Below, one piece after another: positions 30,922-41,300 of a stretch of DNA of 64,000 nt. This DNA is from Candidatus Kuenenia stuttgartensis (GTDB lineage Bacteria; Planctomycetota; Planctomycetia; Pirellulales; UBA1268), in NCBI GenBank assembly GCA_945891385.1, contig CAMDDJ010000013.1, positions 1 to 64,000 on the forward strand. Direction: 5' to 3'. The notes under the pieces are model-generated. The model had not been told where the DNA came from. It ran no database searches and worked only from the letters and a program-made list of their open reading frames with translations. Each line of letters begins with the position of its first letter. The first letter of the stretch is position 1. The translations under genes and the position numbers were made by a program.

Positions 30922-31818
30922 TCAGCCACCCCACCGCTGCAGGAGGCCGCCATAGGCGTCGATCCGCCGGTCGCGGAAGAAGGGCCAGCGGGTTCGCGAC
31001 CACTCGATCCGAGCCAGGTCGCACTCGATCACGGCCGTGAGCGGTTCGTCGTGCGAGGCCTTCAGGAGGCAGTCGCCGTTGGGGGCATAGACCACGCTCG
31101 CGCCCCAGAACCGCAGCGGTCCTTCGCGGCCGGTGCGGTTCACCGCCACCACGAACACGCCGTTGGCGATCGCATGGCTCCTGAGCATCGTGTCCCAGGA
31201 TTCATACTGCTCGCGGTGGAGCGACTCTTCGCCGTCGAGCCAGCCGATCGCGGTGGGGTAGAACAGCGTCTGGGCTCCGGCGAGCGCCGTCAGCCGCGCC
31301 GCCTCGGGATACCACTGATCCCAGCAGACGAGCGGCCCCACCGCAAGCCGGCTCGTGGCCACGCTCATGAAGCCGGTATCGCCCGGCGCGAAGTAGAACT
31401 TCTCGTAGTAGTGCGGGTCGTCGGGGATGTGCATCTTGCGATAGACGCCGGCCGTGGAGCCGTCGGCCTCGAAGATCACGGCCGTGTTGTGGAAGAGGCC
31501 GGCCGAACGACGTTCGAACACACTGCCGACGAGCACCACGCCGTGTGCCTTGGCCGCAGCGGCCAGCCGGTCGGTGAGCGGCCCCGGCACCGTCTCGGCC
31601 TCGGCAAACTTCCCATGGTCTTCGGCCTGGCAGGGGTACTCCCCGGCGAAGAGTTCCTGGAGGCAGACCACCTCCGCCCCCTGCCCCGCGGCCGCGGCGA
31701 TGCCGGCAAGCGCCTGGGAAATATTGGCCTCACGGTCACCCGTGCAGGCCGACTGCACGAGGCCGATGCGGACGGTGGTGGATGGCCTAGAACGGTGGTC
31801 GCGGGATGTGGTGTTCAT
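30922..31818 (-). CDS. aguB: N-carbamoylputrescine amidase (carbon-nitrogen hydrolase)
   Basis: 'VVCLQELFAGEYPCQ', 'YRKMHIPDDPHYYEKFYFAPGD', 'LVCWDQWYPEAARLTAL' nitrilase triad; adjacent to aguA. Confidence 0.92.
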   Translation of the reverse strand: MNTTSRDHRSRPSTTVRIGLVQSACTGDREANISQALAGIAAAAGQGAEVVCLQELFAGEYPCQAEDHGKFAEAETVPGPLTDRLAAAAKAHGVVLVGSVFERRSAGLFHNTAVIFEADGSTAGVYRKMHIPDDPHYYEKFYFAPGDTGFMSVATSRLAVGPLVCWDQWYPEAARLTALAGAQTLFYPTAIGWLDGEESLHREQYESWDTMLRSHAIANGVFVVAVNRTGREGPLRFWGASVVYAPNGDCLLKASHDEPLTAVIECDLARIEWSRTRWPFFRDRRIDAYGGLLQRWGG

Positions 31819-31867
31819 ACGCCACCATCCTACTCCAGGCCTGAACAGGGGACGCAACGAACGCACC

Positions 31868-32008
31868 TCACTCCGCGACGCGGGCTGCCCGCAACCGGGC
31901 TGCAAGGTCGAGATCGACATCGACCGTCATGACCAGATATCGCAGCCCCTGGTTTTCCAGAAACGTGAATGCGAGCCGGCAGAACTCGTCGAATTCACTC
32001 GGCCGCAT
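31868..32008 (-). pseudogene. Truncated nucleotidyltransferase-like ORF remnant (46 aa)
   Basis: MRPSEFDEFCRLAFTFLENQGLRYLVMTVDVDLDLAARLRAARVAE resembles the N-terminus of AbiEii/NTase proteins, then ends abruptly. Confidence 0.45.
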
Positions 32009-32240
32009 GATCACGCATTGCCGGCGGTGCCGCCACGCCCGGCCGCAGCCCGAGGGCAATGGCCAGGCTACGGGGCCGGTCGTCGTCAGGGAACTCGGCC
32101 AGCCGCATCAACTCGGAGGTCAGGAGGGCCTCCCCGATCGCGATCGACTCCTACCCGCTCATGCGCCGCAAGGATTCCCATCGTTCCTGCTCGAATTGCC
32201 GGGCGTGGGCCCTTGGGTTCTTGATCACGAACCCGATCAT
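31995..32240 (-). pseudogene. Small ORF interrupted by in-frame TAG
   Basis: MIGFVIKNPRAHARQFEQERWESLRRMSG*ESIAIGEALLTSELMRLAEFPDDDRPRSLAIALGLRPGVAAPPAMRDHAAE*; TAG at 32151-32153, same frame on both sides. Confidence 0.5.
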
Positions 32241-32860
32241 TCCTCACGGCGGCATGCCCGAAGAACGACCCTCGACCCTGCGGCAAGGGCCTCCTCGACC
32301 CGCCGGTTTTCCGGTGACGCGACCTGGCACGGCTCCAGAAACCAGTCGCTCGGGCTCGAAGCCATCGCCTCATACCGATCCGCCGCGCGGGCGGCATGCC
32401 GCCAGGCTTCAGTGCCCACCAGGAAGTCGCCAGATCGACTGTCTTGCATGATGCCGCCACCCGCGACCGTCAGCGCAGCCGCCGCGAAGCACTGGAGCCT
32501 GTGATCGGCCACCGTCCGGCCACGATCGGTCGAAAAGTGGGCCTCAAGTGGACACCGCCTGTGCAAAGCCCGCACGTATGCGGGGCATTCGGTCGAGAGC
32601 ATCGCATGGTCCTCGGGACTAAGCCGCTGAAAACTCGCGTCGAAGCCCGCCTGAATCGGCCACGCTGCGTAGCGGCCTGCCGCCGGAAAACTCCCGGGCT
32701 CCACCATCAGCCGGAATTCCAGGCGGCCTTCTGGATGGGCCGCCGGGTCGCAGGCGGCAACGAGTTCGACGACCAGGCCATGGGACCAAAGGCTCTCCTG
32801 CCAGAGCAGGCCCAGGTCTGGCGGCCACGTCGGAAGGTTGACGGTGAGACCGTAATACAT
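32237..32860 (-). CDS. Hypothetical protein
   Basis: MYYGLTVNLPTWPPDLGLLWQESLWSHGLVVELVAAC...; stop overlaps the next ATG (ATGA); upstream open frame overlaps the neighbouring gene, so the internal ATG at 32860 is preferred. Confidence 0.55.
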   Translation of the reverse strand: MYYGLTVNLPTWPPDLGLLWQESLWSHGLVVELVAACDPAAHPEGRLEFRLMVEPGSFPAAGRYAAWPIQAGFDASFQRLSPEDHAMLSTECPAYVRALHRRCPLEAHFSTDRGRTVADHRLQCFAAAALTVAGGGIMQDSRSGDFLVGTEAWRHAARAADRYEAMASSPSDWFLEPCQVASPENRRVEEALAAGSRVVLRACRREE

Positions 32861-32901
32861 CCCGTAATACCTGTTGACTCTGGAATCATCGATCGCACCC
32901 A

Positions 32902-34602
32902 CTACTCGGCGGTGCGCTCTGCGGAAACCGGTCCATGCGCCCGCAGCGAGCGGAGGATCTTCTCGACCTGGCGATGCCCGGCCGTGTTGTGGGTGATCGC
33001 CAGGCAGCTGACGCCCCCTTCGAACACCCAGATCGGAGGCTCGCCCGCGAACCGCCCCTGCGGCGGCTCCTGCATTCCTTGCAGGATGCGGAGCACCAGC
33101 GAGTCGGAGGTGTGCCCCGCTGCCAGCAGGTCGTCGACTGGATAGTAGGCTGCCGCAGACCAGCTGGCGGGTGTCACGATCAGCTGGTCCCTGGCCACCT
33201 CGAAGCGGAGACCGGCATCCGAGAGGATCCATTCCAGGACGGTCGCCAGGGTCTCACCCTTCGTCGGCGGCAAGACCGAAACGGGCTGCTGCATCCGCGG
33301 CGAGCGGTCGCGCTGCAAGGGATCGATGACGATGATCGCCGGGGTCGCCTCGGCAAGCCGCGCGATCGCGTCGCCCAGCGGCATGCCATCGAGGGGGAGA
33401 TTTGTCAGCCGCCGGTCGAGCGCGGCCCGGGCCTCCCGCGCCGATTCCGAATTGCTCCAATACCCGTCGGCTGAGACCGGCACACGGTCGACCCCCGGCG
33501 TCGAGCGAAGCTGCCGCAGAAGGGCCAACAGTCGCGCGACCCGCCACTGCCGCCACCACTCGGCCCGCACCATGAAGCGATCGAGCCAGGCCGCGTTCTG
33601 CGGCGAGTCTGCCGCTCTTTGTTTGGCCGCTTCCGCGAAGACCGTGAGCACGCGGTAGGCCGAGATCGGATGGGGCTCGAGCGGCCAGCTGGCTTCGCTG
33701 AGGAACTGGGCCAATCCGTTCCCGGCCGGATCACTCGGGTCAATCAGGTCGGCTACTCCGTAGGTTCGGTCGATCATCATCTGGTCGGCGAGTGGCGTCG
33801 TGACTTGGATTCCAGCGCCTTCGGGGATCCAACGAAGCTGCTTCGTTCGCATGATGCCGCTGAGCGCACTGCCGAGCGGAACGTTGCCCACCCGGGCCGT
33901 AAAAGGCGACTCGGGATCGATGCCCGCCTCACGAATCAACCGCTCGTCGATCGAAATCGGGATTCCCGCCGCCTTCCCGATCCGATCCAGCACCTCCCGC
34001 AGGGGTTGGTCGTGGAGGACCAAATCTGGGAGCGGACGCAGGAGCGCCGCGTCGATCTCCGAGGCCCGGGGAATCTCGTCGATCGCCGGCACGTCGTCGA
34101 GCGACGGAATTCGCACGACCCGCCTCACGACACCGCGACTGAAAACGCCCGGGAGGGACGGCCCATACTCCGGCTCGTAGGGCACCGGCAGTGACAAGGC
34201 AGGGCCGCCTGACGAACTCGCAGGTGGGACATTCACGGCGGGAACCCCCGCGGGCTCTTTGGCAAACTCGAGTTCCAGCCGGGTGATCCTGCCCGCGGCG
34301 ATCTCGACCTGCTGCACCCGCGGCTCCCGACCGCTGAACTCCACCTTCACGCTCGATACACCCGGCGGCACGATGAACAGCCCGTCGCTCGGCCCCAACG
34401 GTTTGCCGTCGAGTGTGACCTCCGCACCCGGGGGTACCGTCTTCACATACAGCCGCGTCGTCGGCGTCGGCGAGGTCGTGACCGCCGGCGCGGTCGCAAC
34501 CGCCCCCGGGCCCGGCTGCTCGTCGGCGGCCTGGAGCGTCATGAGCCCCAGGGAGGGCCAGACCATCGCAGCGATCACGAGCGAATTGACGAAGCAACGC
34601 AT
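32902..34602 (-). CDS. PEGA-domain and STN-like protein
   Basis: Signal peptide; PEGA-like 'TRLYVKTVPPGAEVTLDGKPLG'; STN-like 'LPDLVLHDQPLREVLDRIGKAAGIPISIDERLI' and 'GMPLGDAIARLAEATPAIIVIDP'. Confidence 0.75.
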   Translation of the reverse strand: MRCFVNSLVIAAMVWPSLGLMTLQAADEQPGPGAVATAPAVTTSPTPTTRLYVKTVPPGAEVTLDGKPLGPSDGLFIVPPGVSSVKVEFSGREPRVQQVEIAAGRITRLELEFAKEPAGVPAVNVPPASSSGGPALSLPVPYEPEYGPSLPGVFSRGVVRRVVRIPSLDDVPAIDEIPRASEIDAALLRPLPDLVLHDQPLREVLDRIGKAAGIPISIDERLIREAGIDPESPFTARVGNVPLGSALSGIMRTKQLRWIPEGAGIQVTTPLADQMMIDRTYGVADLIDPSDPAGNGLAQFLSEASWPLEPHPISAYRVLTVFAEAAKQRAADSPQNAAWLDRFMVRAEWWRQWRVARLLALLRQLRSTPGVDRVPVSADGYWSNSESAREARAALDRRLTNLPLDGMPLGDAIARLAEATPAIIVIDPLQRDRSPRMQQPVSVLPPTKGETLATVLEWILSDAGLRFEVARDQLIVTPASWSAAAYYPVDDLLAAGHTSDSLVLRILQGMQEPPQGRFAGEPPIWVFEGGVSCLAITHNTAGHRQVEKILRSLRAHGPVSAERTAE

Positions 34603-34781
34603 GGCGGCATCCAGGACAAGACGGACTGTTCAGCCCGTATCAGACGGTATGCGCGACCGCCTGGAAATCTGTCGCGGTTCCACTCCCGGGCGACCGATTC
34701 CGGTATTCTGATGGACGCGAGGCCAGGGTTTCACCTGGGCTCGTCCATGTGGGGATCGAGGCCGGAGCGGCCGCCGCAGCG

Positions 34782-35492
34782 ATGAACACGCCGACGCAGG
34801 TCACGCTCCTCGAACGCCTCCGGGAGGGGTCCGACCCGCTCGCCTGGGATGAGTTCTACCAGCGCTACTGGCGGCTGATCTTCTCGACCGCTCGTCGCCG
34901 CGGCTGCTCCGATCACACCTCCGAAGAGATCGTGCAGGAGGCGATGCTCGCCGTGTTCCGAGGGCGGGATGCTTTTCGGTACGACCCTTCCCGCGGTCGG
35001 TTTCGCGACTGGCTCGGCACCGTCGTGCGCAACGCCGTGGCCGCGCGGCGCCGCTCCCCCGCCGACCGACCGCAGCCGTTGGCCGACGACGCCCCGCTCG
35101 CGGCCGTGGTCGATCCGGGCCCGGAGCCCGACGCGGCCTGGGAACGCGGCTTCGATCTTGCCACGCTCGCCTCCCTCCTCGACGTCGTGCGACACGAGGT
35201 CGCCCCGGCGACCTTTCAGGCATTCGAACTCGCCGTGCTCCAGGAACTGCCGGGAGCCGACGTGGCACGGGTGACGGGGCTGTCGCGAAACGCCGTGTAT
35301 CTCGCGAGACGACGGATCCTCGCCCGCCTCAAGGAACTCGGAGCCCATGCCGAGCCCGCCGCCTCGCTCACGGCGCGACTGCGGGAGGCGATGCACGACG
35401 CCCCGCGGCATGCGGTCGAGCGAGCCGTCACCCTGCACGTGGAACAGACGCTCCTCGCGGCCCGGCCCGACGGCCACGGAGCCGACTCATGA
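34782..35492 (+). CDS. ECF-type RNA polymerase sigma factor
   Basis: 'WDEFYQRYWRLIFSTARRRGCSDHTSEEIVQEAMLAVFR', 'FRDWLGTVVRNAVAARRR', sigma-4-like 'ADVARVTGLSRNAVYLARRRILARL'. Confidence 0.88.
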   Translation: MNTPTQVTLLERLREGSDPLAWDEFYQRYWRLIFSTARRRGCSDHTSEEIVQEAMLAVFRGRDAFRYDPSRGRFRDWLGTVVRNAVAARRRSPADRPQPLADDAPLAAVVDPGPEPDAAWERGFDLATLASLLDVVRHEVAPATFQAFELAVLQELPGADVARVTGLSRNAVYLARRRILARLKELGAHAEPAASLTARLREAMHDAPRHAVERAVTLHVEQTLLAARPDGHGADS

Positions 35493-36757
35493 CCACCCCT
35501 CCTGCCGGCGACGGATCCTCCGACGCGGCTCCGCCGGCCATTCCCGACATCGAACTCGTGCGGCGGATCGGCCGCGGCGGTTTCGGCGAGGTCTGGCTCG
35601 GTGTCAATCGGGCCACCGGCGGCCTCAAGGCAGTGAAGGTGGTGCCGCTGGCCAACGGCAGCCGCACGGCCGATCCGGCCGGCCGCGAGGTCGTGTCGCT
35701 CGCGCAGCTGGAGGCGCAGCGGATCGCCCGTCACCCGAATCTGCTCGACGTGCAGCATGTCGGTCGCACGAGCGCCGTGCTCTTCATCCTGATGGATCCC
35801 GCCGACGACGTGTCGGGGCGGCCGGCCGCCAACGATCCCGCCTACCGGCCGGCGACCCTCGAATTGCGGCTCGAACAGGGACCGCTGGCGGCCGACGAAT
35901 GCCTGCGGTGCGCGCGGCAGCTCGTGGCCGGCCTCGCCCACCTGCATGCGGCAGGGATGGTCCATCGCGACGTCAAGCCGTCGAACTGCCTGTTCGTCAA
36001 TCGCGACCTCAAGCTCGCCGACTTTGGCCTGCTTTCCCCCGTGGCCCCGCAGCTCTCCCGGCTCGGCACCGTCCGCTACATGCCGCCCGACGGCCGGATG
36101 GATCTGCGGGCCGACGTCTACGCCGCCGGGCTCGTGATCTACGAGATGCTGACGGGCCTGCCGGCCGAGGCCTTTCCGCGGCTCGGGAAGCGAGCCCGGG
36201 AGATCGCGGCCGATCCACGGCTCGCCCACCTCAACCGCATGGCGATCCAGGCCGCCAGCCGTGACCATCACGCCCGGCCCGCCCATGCCGGTGAACTGCT
36301 GGCGGCCATCGAGGCGACGCCGGCCGCCATGCCACGAAGCATCGACCGCCTCAAGGTTCCGGCAGCGGCCGTCGCCGCGGCGGCGGTGATCGTGGGACTG
36401 CTCATCGCGGGAGCCGCGGTGATCCGAGGGCTTTCGCGGGAGCGACCGCCGGTCGTCACTCGCGGCCCTGAAGCCGAGCCCCTCGCCCCCGCTGCGAGGC
36501 CCGATGTTCCGTTGCCGGCGAGTCAGACACCGAACCTCGCGGTCAACTTCATCACGGAGCCCTTCGGCGCAGCCGTGCTGATCGACGGCCAGCCTGTGAT
36601 CGACGAGGCCATCGGCACCGCCCTCACGACACCGGTCACGATTCCCGTCACCGGGGGCGAACACCGGGTGGGCTTCCGGCATCCAGAACGGGGCCTGCTC
36701 GAGGCCGGCACCGTCGACTTCACCGCAATCCGGGAAGTCGTCGCCCGCTGGCCGTAG
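35489..36757 (+). CDS. Serine/threonine protein kinase with C-terminal PEGA-like domain
   Basis: 'IGRGGFGEVWLG', 'MVHRDVKPSNCLF', 'LADFGLLS', TM 'AAAVAAAAVIVGLLIAGAAV', 'VNFITEPFGAAVLIDGQPV'; overlaps the sigma factor gene by 4 bp. Confidence 0.93.
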   Translation: MTTPPAGDGSSDAAPPAIPDIELVRRIGRGGFGEVWLGVNRATGGLKAVKVVPLANGSRTADPAGREVVSLAQLEAQRIARHPNLLDVQHVGRTSAVLFILMDPADDVSGRPAANDPAYRPATLELRLEQGPLAADECLRCARQLVAGLAHLHAAGMVHRDVKPSNCLFVNRDLKLADFGLLSPVAPQLSRLGTVRYMPPDGRMDLRADVYAAGLVIYEMLTGLPAEAFPRLGKRAREIAADPRLAHLNRMAIQAASRDHHARPAHAGELLAAIEATPAAMPRSIDRLKVPAAAVAAAAVIVGLLIAGAAVIRGLSRERPPVVTRGPEAEPLAPAARPDVPLPASQTPNLAVNFITEPFGAAVLIDGQPVIDEAIGTALTTPVTIPVTGGEHRVGFRHPERGLLEAGTVDFTAIREVVARWP

Positions 36758-36911
36758 CCGCAGGCTCCCAGAGCCTGGCCCCGGAAGCGTTGGGACATCC
36801 TGAGGATTATTTGCGAATTTATCGGTAAAAAACTATGATTCATCTGGATGAACCAAAAAACTTAGATTCGAACTACATGTTGGTTCGGAATCGCGTTCGG
36901 AGCATTTTTCG

Positions 36912-37169
36912 ATGAAAGCAATCACGATTCACGGGCTTGAGGACACCGTCTGGGCCTTGCTCAAGGAGCGGGCCAAACAACAGGGGGCCAGCGTGAACGC
37001 CACGGTCAAAGGCATCCTCGAGCAGGCAATGGGGGTGCAGAGGCCCCGCCAACAACCGCACCGCAAGGACTTCGAGGAGTTCTGCGGAATGTGGGGACAG
37101 CCAGAGTACGAGGAGTTTCGGCAGGCAATCGCCGACGACAGTCGCGTGGAACCAGAGGAGTGGCGATGA
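36912..37169 (+). CDS. vapB: VapB/FitA-like antitoxin (ribbon-helix-helix)
   Basis: 'MKAITIHGLEDTVWALLKERAKQQGASVNATVKGILEQAMG' followed at once by a PIN toxin. Confidence 0.85.
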   Translation: MKAITIHGLEDTVWALLKERAKQQGASVNATVKGILEQAMGVQRPRQQPHRKDFEEFCGMWGQPEYEEFRQAIADDSRVEPEEWR

Positions 37170-37170
37170 G

Positions 37171-37572
37171 ATGAAAAAGGTGCTTCTCGACACCAATGCT
37201 TACTCGGCCTTGGCCCGTGGGGACACCGCGGTGCTCGACTGGATATCCGAAGCTGACGTCGTCTACATGTCGGTGGTGGTGTTGGGGGAGTTGTACGCGG
37301 GATTCAGAGGCGGTTCGCGAGAGAGGGAGAATCGCGAAGCCCTTCACCGACTGCTCGAACGGCCCACGGTTCGGACGCTGTCGCTGACGCCTGAAACTGC
37401 CGATGTCTACGCGTCGGTCAAGCAGGCGCTGAAACAGGCTGGCACCCCGATCCCCACCAACGACGTCTGGATCTGCGCCCACGCTCTTGAAGTCGGAGCC
37501 ATTGTGATCACCGATGACGCTCACTTCTCGGATACCCCGGGGGTCCGAGTGTGGACGAGGGGCGGCGGCTGA
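37171..37572 (+). CDS. vapC: VapC-family PIN-domain ribonuclease toxin
   Basis: 'KVLLDTNAYSALARGD', 'VVVLGELYAGFRGG', 'PIPTNDVWICAHALEVGAIVITDDAHFSDTPGVRVW'. Confidence 0.93.
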   Translation: MKKVLLDTNAYSALARGDTAVLDWISEADVVYMSVVVLGELYAGFRGGSRERENREALHRLLERPTVRTLSLTPETADVYASVKQALKQAGTPIPTNDVWICAHALEVGAIVITDDAHFSDTPGVRVWTRGGG

Positions 37573-37608
37573 GGTCGCCGGGGGAGGCGGGGCGGTCGTC
37601 GCGCTTGT

Positions 37609-38265
37609 TCAGAGGCCGTCGTCGGTGATCGAGCCGAGACCGGTCTTCGGCACCGGTGGATGCCAGACGGTCCAGTTGCCCGCGGACATCCGTTCGTGGA
37701 GGAGGCTCCGATCCACCTCGGGCGATGCGGCCCAGGGTTGGGTGATGTCCTGGGCCGTGTGGTACAGGTAAAAGCCGACGTCTTTCGAGCTTCGCGGCCC
37801 GGGCCGACGGGCCATGGGGCTGTCGGGCTTCAGCGGCCAGACGACGAGCAAGAAATCGCTCGGGGCGACGCCGGCCACCGTGCTCTCCCGCCAGGGCGCG
37901 AAGGTGCACTGCATCATCGGCGGACGGTTCCGCGCGGCAGCAGCATTCGGCGGAGCGGCTAGAGGCTGCCGCTGGTCGAGGGCGTCGAAGAGGGGCTTCT
38001 CCTCCATGAAGGGCAGCACCTCCCGGGCCCAGCCGCCCGGATAGGGAGGATTCGGAGCCGGCGGCAGCCCACGGGCGGCCTCCATGTACATGCGGAGGGC
38101 CAGGCCCAACTGCCGCTTGTGGTCGGCACACTTCGACCGCGCCATCCCCGCCCGCACCGACTGGATCGCGGGCATGAGCAGGGTCAGGAGCGTGGCGATG
38201 ATCGCCAGGCAGACAAGCAGTTCTACGAGCGACACCCCTGGCCGCACAGTCGCCCGCTCCCGCAT
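37609..38265 (-). CDS. DUF1559-like prepilin/pseudopilin protein
   Basis: N-terminal methylation motif 'RPGVSLVELLVCLAIIATLLTLLMPAIQSVR'. Confidence 0.85.
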   Translation of the reverse strand: MRERATVRPGVSLVELLVCLAIIATLLTLLMPAIQSVRAGMARSKCADHKRQLGLALRMYMEAARGLPPAPNPPYPGGWAREVLPFMEEKPLFDALDQRQPLAAPPNAAAARNRPPMMQCTFAPWRESTVAGVAPSDFLLVVWPLKPDSPMARRPGPRSSKDVGFYLYHTAQDITQPWAASPEVDRSLLHERMSAGNWTVWHPPVPKTGLGSITDDGL

Positions 38266-38335
38266 GGCCTGCTCCTTTCGCCCTCACGCCCCGTCGCTCG
38301 GCGAGTCTACACGCTCGTCGAATGCCTGACAGAAG

Positions 38336-41300
38336 CTACGGTGGCGGGAACTTCGGGGTTGTTGGAACCCTCACATCGCCCGACGGAATCCTCACATCGC
38401 CCAGCTGTTTCGCCTCGCCCGGCTCGACGGTGGCGTTCGCCACAGTGAGAACCGCGCCGTTTCTGACATCCTCGGTCGTGCAGTTGTAGTTCCAGCCGGG
38501 CACGAGCTTCGGGAGCGTGAATTCCCCTTTCGCATCTGTCGTGACCTCGCCGCCGAAGCAGGTCGTCGAAAACCGGGGATCGCCAAGGGAGATCGGAACC
38601 CCGTAGCGCAGCCTGACTCCGGCCGCCGCCTGCGATCCGTCCTCCTTCAGCAGCCGACCGCGTGCGCTCCCCAGCGGGCTCAGGGGCACCGTCAGCGCGG
38701 TCTCCGGCGCCTCCACCGCAACGATGCCGCCCGCAGTGTCGTCGCCACTCGAGACATGCACGAGCGCCGGTTCAGAGACCACCTCGACCTCGAATCGGCC
38801 ATCTTCCGCCGTCGCGGCCTTCGCCGTGTCAATTGAGAGCGCGCCTTTGCCGAAGAACGTCACGCGGGCCGCCGCCACTGGTTCCCGGGTGTCACCCCGC
38901 ACCACTGTCCCTGTCAGCGTCTTTCGGCCCTTGACCGGGATCTCGAGATCGATGCCGATCTCGGGCTCGCCGCCGACGGTCACTTTCTTGCCCGGCACCA
39001 TCGGGATGAACAGCTCGTAGGTGCCCTCGCCAGCCATGAATTCGAATTCGCCATCGACGCCGGTCGTGATGGTCTGCTGATACCTCGGGCAGACCCAGAT
39101 CTTCGATCCCTCGGGATTGGGAAGGAGGTCTGCGCCAAGCTCATTGAGCGGCGTGCCCTGCTGGGTGAAATAGACGTACTTCCCGGCCACCGGCTCCGAC
39201 GTGGCGTTGTTCAGCAGCCGTCCGTGCACCCGCGTCGCGGGACCGAGCGTGAAGTCGTGATCCTCGACGGCCATCTCGGGCAGGACGACAAAGCCGGATA
39301 CCGCCGGTGCCGACCATTGTTTGTCGGCGATCGTCAGCATGTACACCTGGAGGGGCGCAACCGGCAGCTCGTAGCGGCCCGCCCCATCCGTCTGAACCCC
39401 GCGGTGAAAGTCGTCCATCGAGTGGCCGGCCCCGTGCGCGACCACGTTGATGCCGGCAGCCGGGCGGCCATCGGCAAACCGAACGCTGCCGCGAAGCGTC
39501 ACAAAACGCTCGAGCTGGACGGCGAGCGTGTGTGCGTCGCGGCCCGGCTCGTATTCCGTCCGCCGCTCGACGAATCCCTCCGCCCCCGACCAGACGGTGG
39601 TCAGAGTCGTCTGCCACGCGGGAAACCAGGCAAAGGTAACGAGCCCGTGCTCGTCGCTCCTCTGATCCATCGCAGGCAGCAGGCTCAGATTCAGCTGGTC
39701 ATCGCGACCCGGCTTCTTGACCAGCCAGACATTGGACCGGGCGGTCGCGATCGGCTCACCCTTGAAATCCTTGATCTGAACGCTGAAGGGCGAGGCGCCG
39801 TCGAGCACCAGGGTTTCGCCGGGCTCGTCGGGAAACCTGGCCGGCTTCGTCAATCGGTCACCGGCCTGGTCCCACGGGAGCGTGTAGAGCTTGTAATCGA
39901 GGCCCTGATGATCCTTCCAGGCGACGACCGCCTCGACGGTCTCCGACTGCGGCAAGGCCACGCTGGCCTGGCCGTCGGCTGCCGTGAGCACGGGGCCGAA
40001 ATTCAGCGGCCACCTCAGCTGAAACGCGACTGCGGCTCCTTCGACAGGGCGGCCTTCACCATCCACCACGAGCACCCGGGCCAGCCGCGCGGGCTCCGCC
40101 ACGATCCTGATGACGTCTGATTCGGGAGCCGAGTCGCCCTCGGGGACCCGGTACAAGCCGATCAGTGATTGATCCGGCGAAGTCGCCGAGATCCGGATGT
40201 TATGCAACACACCAGGCGGGGTCTTGTTCGGGATACCCAGGTCGAGCGAGAACACGCCGGCGTCGTCAGCGACGGCCTTCAACGGAGGCACGGCATCGCT
40301 CATACCGAAGAGGGCTGCCACCCGCACGATTCCGCGCGGCACCGGGTTTCCCGCTCCATCGACGACGACGCCCGCGAGCAACGCCGTCTTAGCGGCCTCG
40401 GTACCAGTGGACGCATCCGGCTCGGATGGGGTGGCCGGCGTCTCGTTCGCGGCCTCGTTTCGCTGTGCGACCGCTGCACCACAGGCCACGAGCATGGCTC
40501 CGGCCACCACGGCGCACCCGAATCGACGCCCGAGCTCGGGCCGCACCGCTCGGTCGGTCAGGATGCGTGTCACCCTCGCGGCGAGCGACGACCGGAGCGT
40601 GACCGCGGCGAACATGGCTGCGGGCGGTTGAGGCACAAGCGCCAGGAGCGAATGAGCGTAGTCCAGAGGATCGCCGCCCGCGTTCACGGCCCAGTCATCG
40701 CAGGCCTCCTCCGCCAGAGTGCGCATCTGCCTGCGACCGAGCCAGGCGAGCGGATTCCACCAGAGCAGCGTGGCCGCCACGTCTCCGGCCAGGTCGGCCA
40801 GGTGATCGCGTCGGACCAAGTGGGCCAGTTCGTGGCAGAACACCGCTTCCCAGGCGAGCGAGGCATCCGGGCCGGCATCGTCGGGCACGAGCACCACCGG
40901 GCGGCCCCAGCACCAGATCATCGGACAGCGACACCCCGGCGAACGGGCCAGACGCGGCGGCGCGATCCCGATCCGCCGCGCCGCGTGCCCGAGCGACGCC
41001 TGCAGTGCCCCGTCGTGAACGGGCACCGCTCGGCGGACGAGCCGCATCCCTCCGACGAGGCCGTGCAGCATGCGAGCCGCCCCGGCGAACGCTCCGGTGA
41101 GCCACATCGCCAGAAGAACCACCGGCTGAAATCCCGCGATCGTCGGCCCTTTCCAGGATGCCGCGTCTCCGATTCCGGTCCGCGGCCTCGGACCGGCGGC
41201 GGTGCGGACTGCACCAGCCCTCTCGGCCATGAGCGTGTCGGCCTCGTCGCTGACCACTGGCCGTGATTCGGGGTGATCGCCGTCGGGCCCGAAGCGGATC

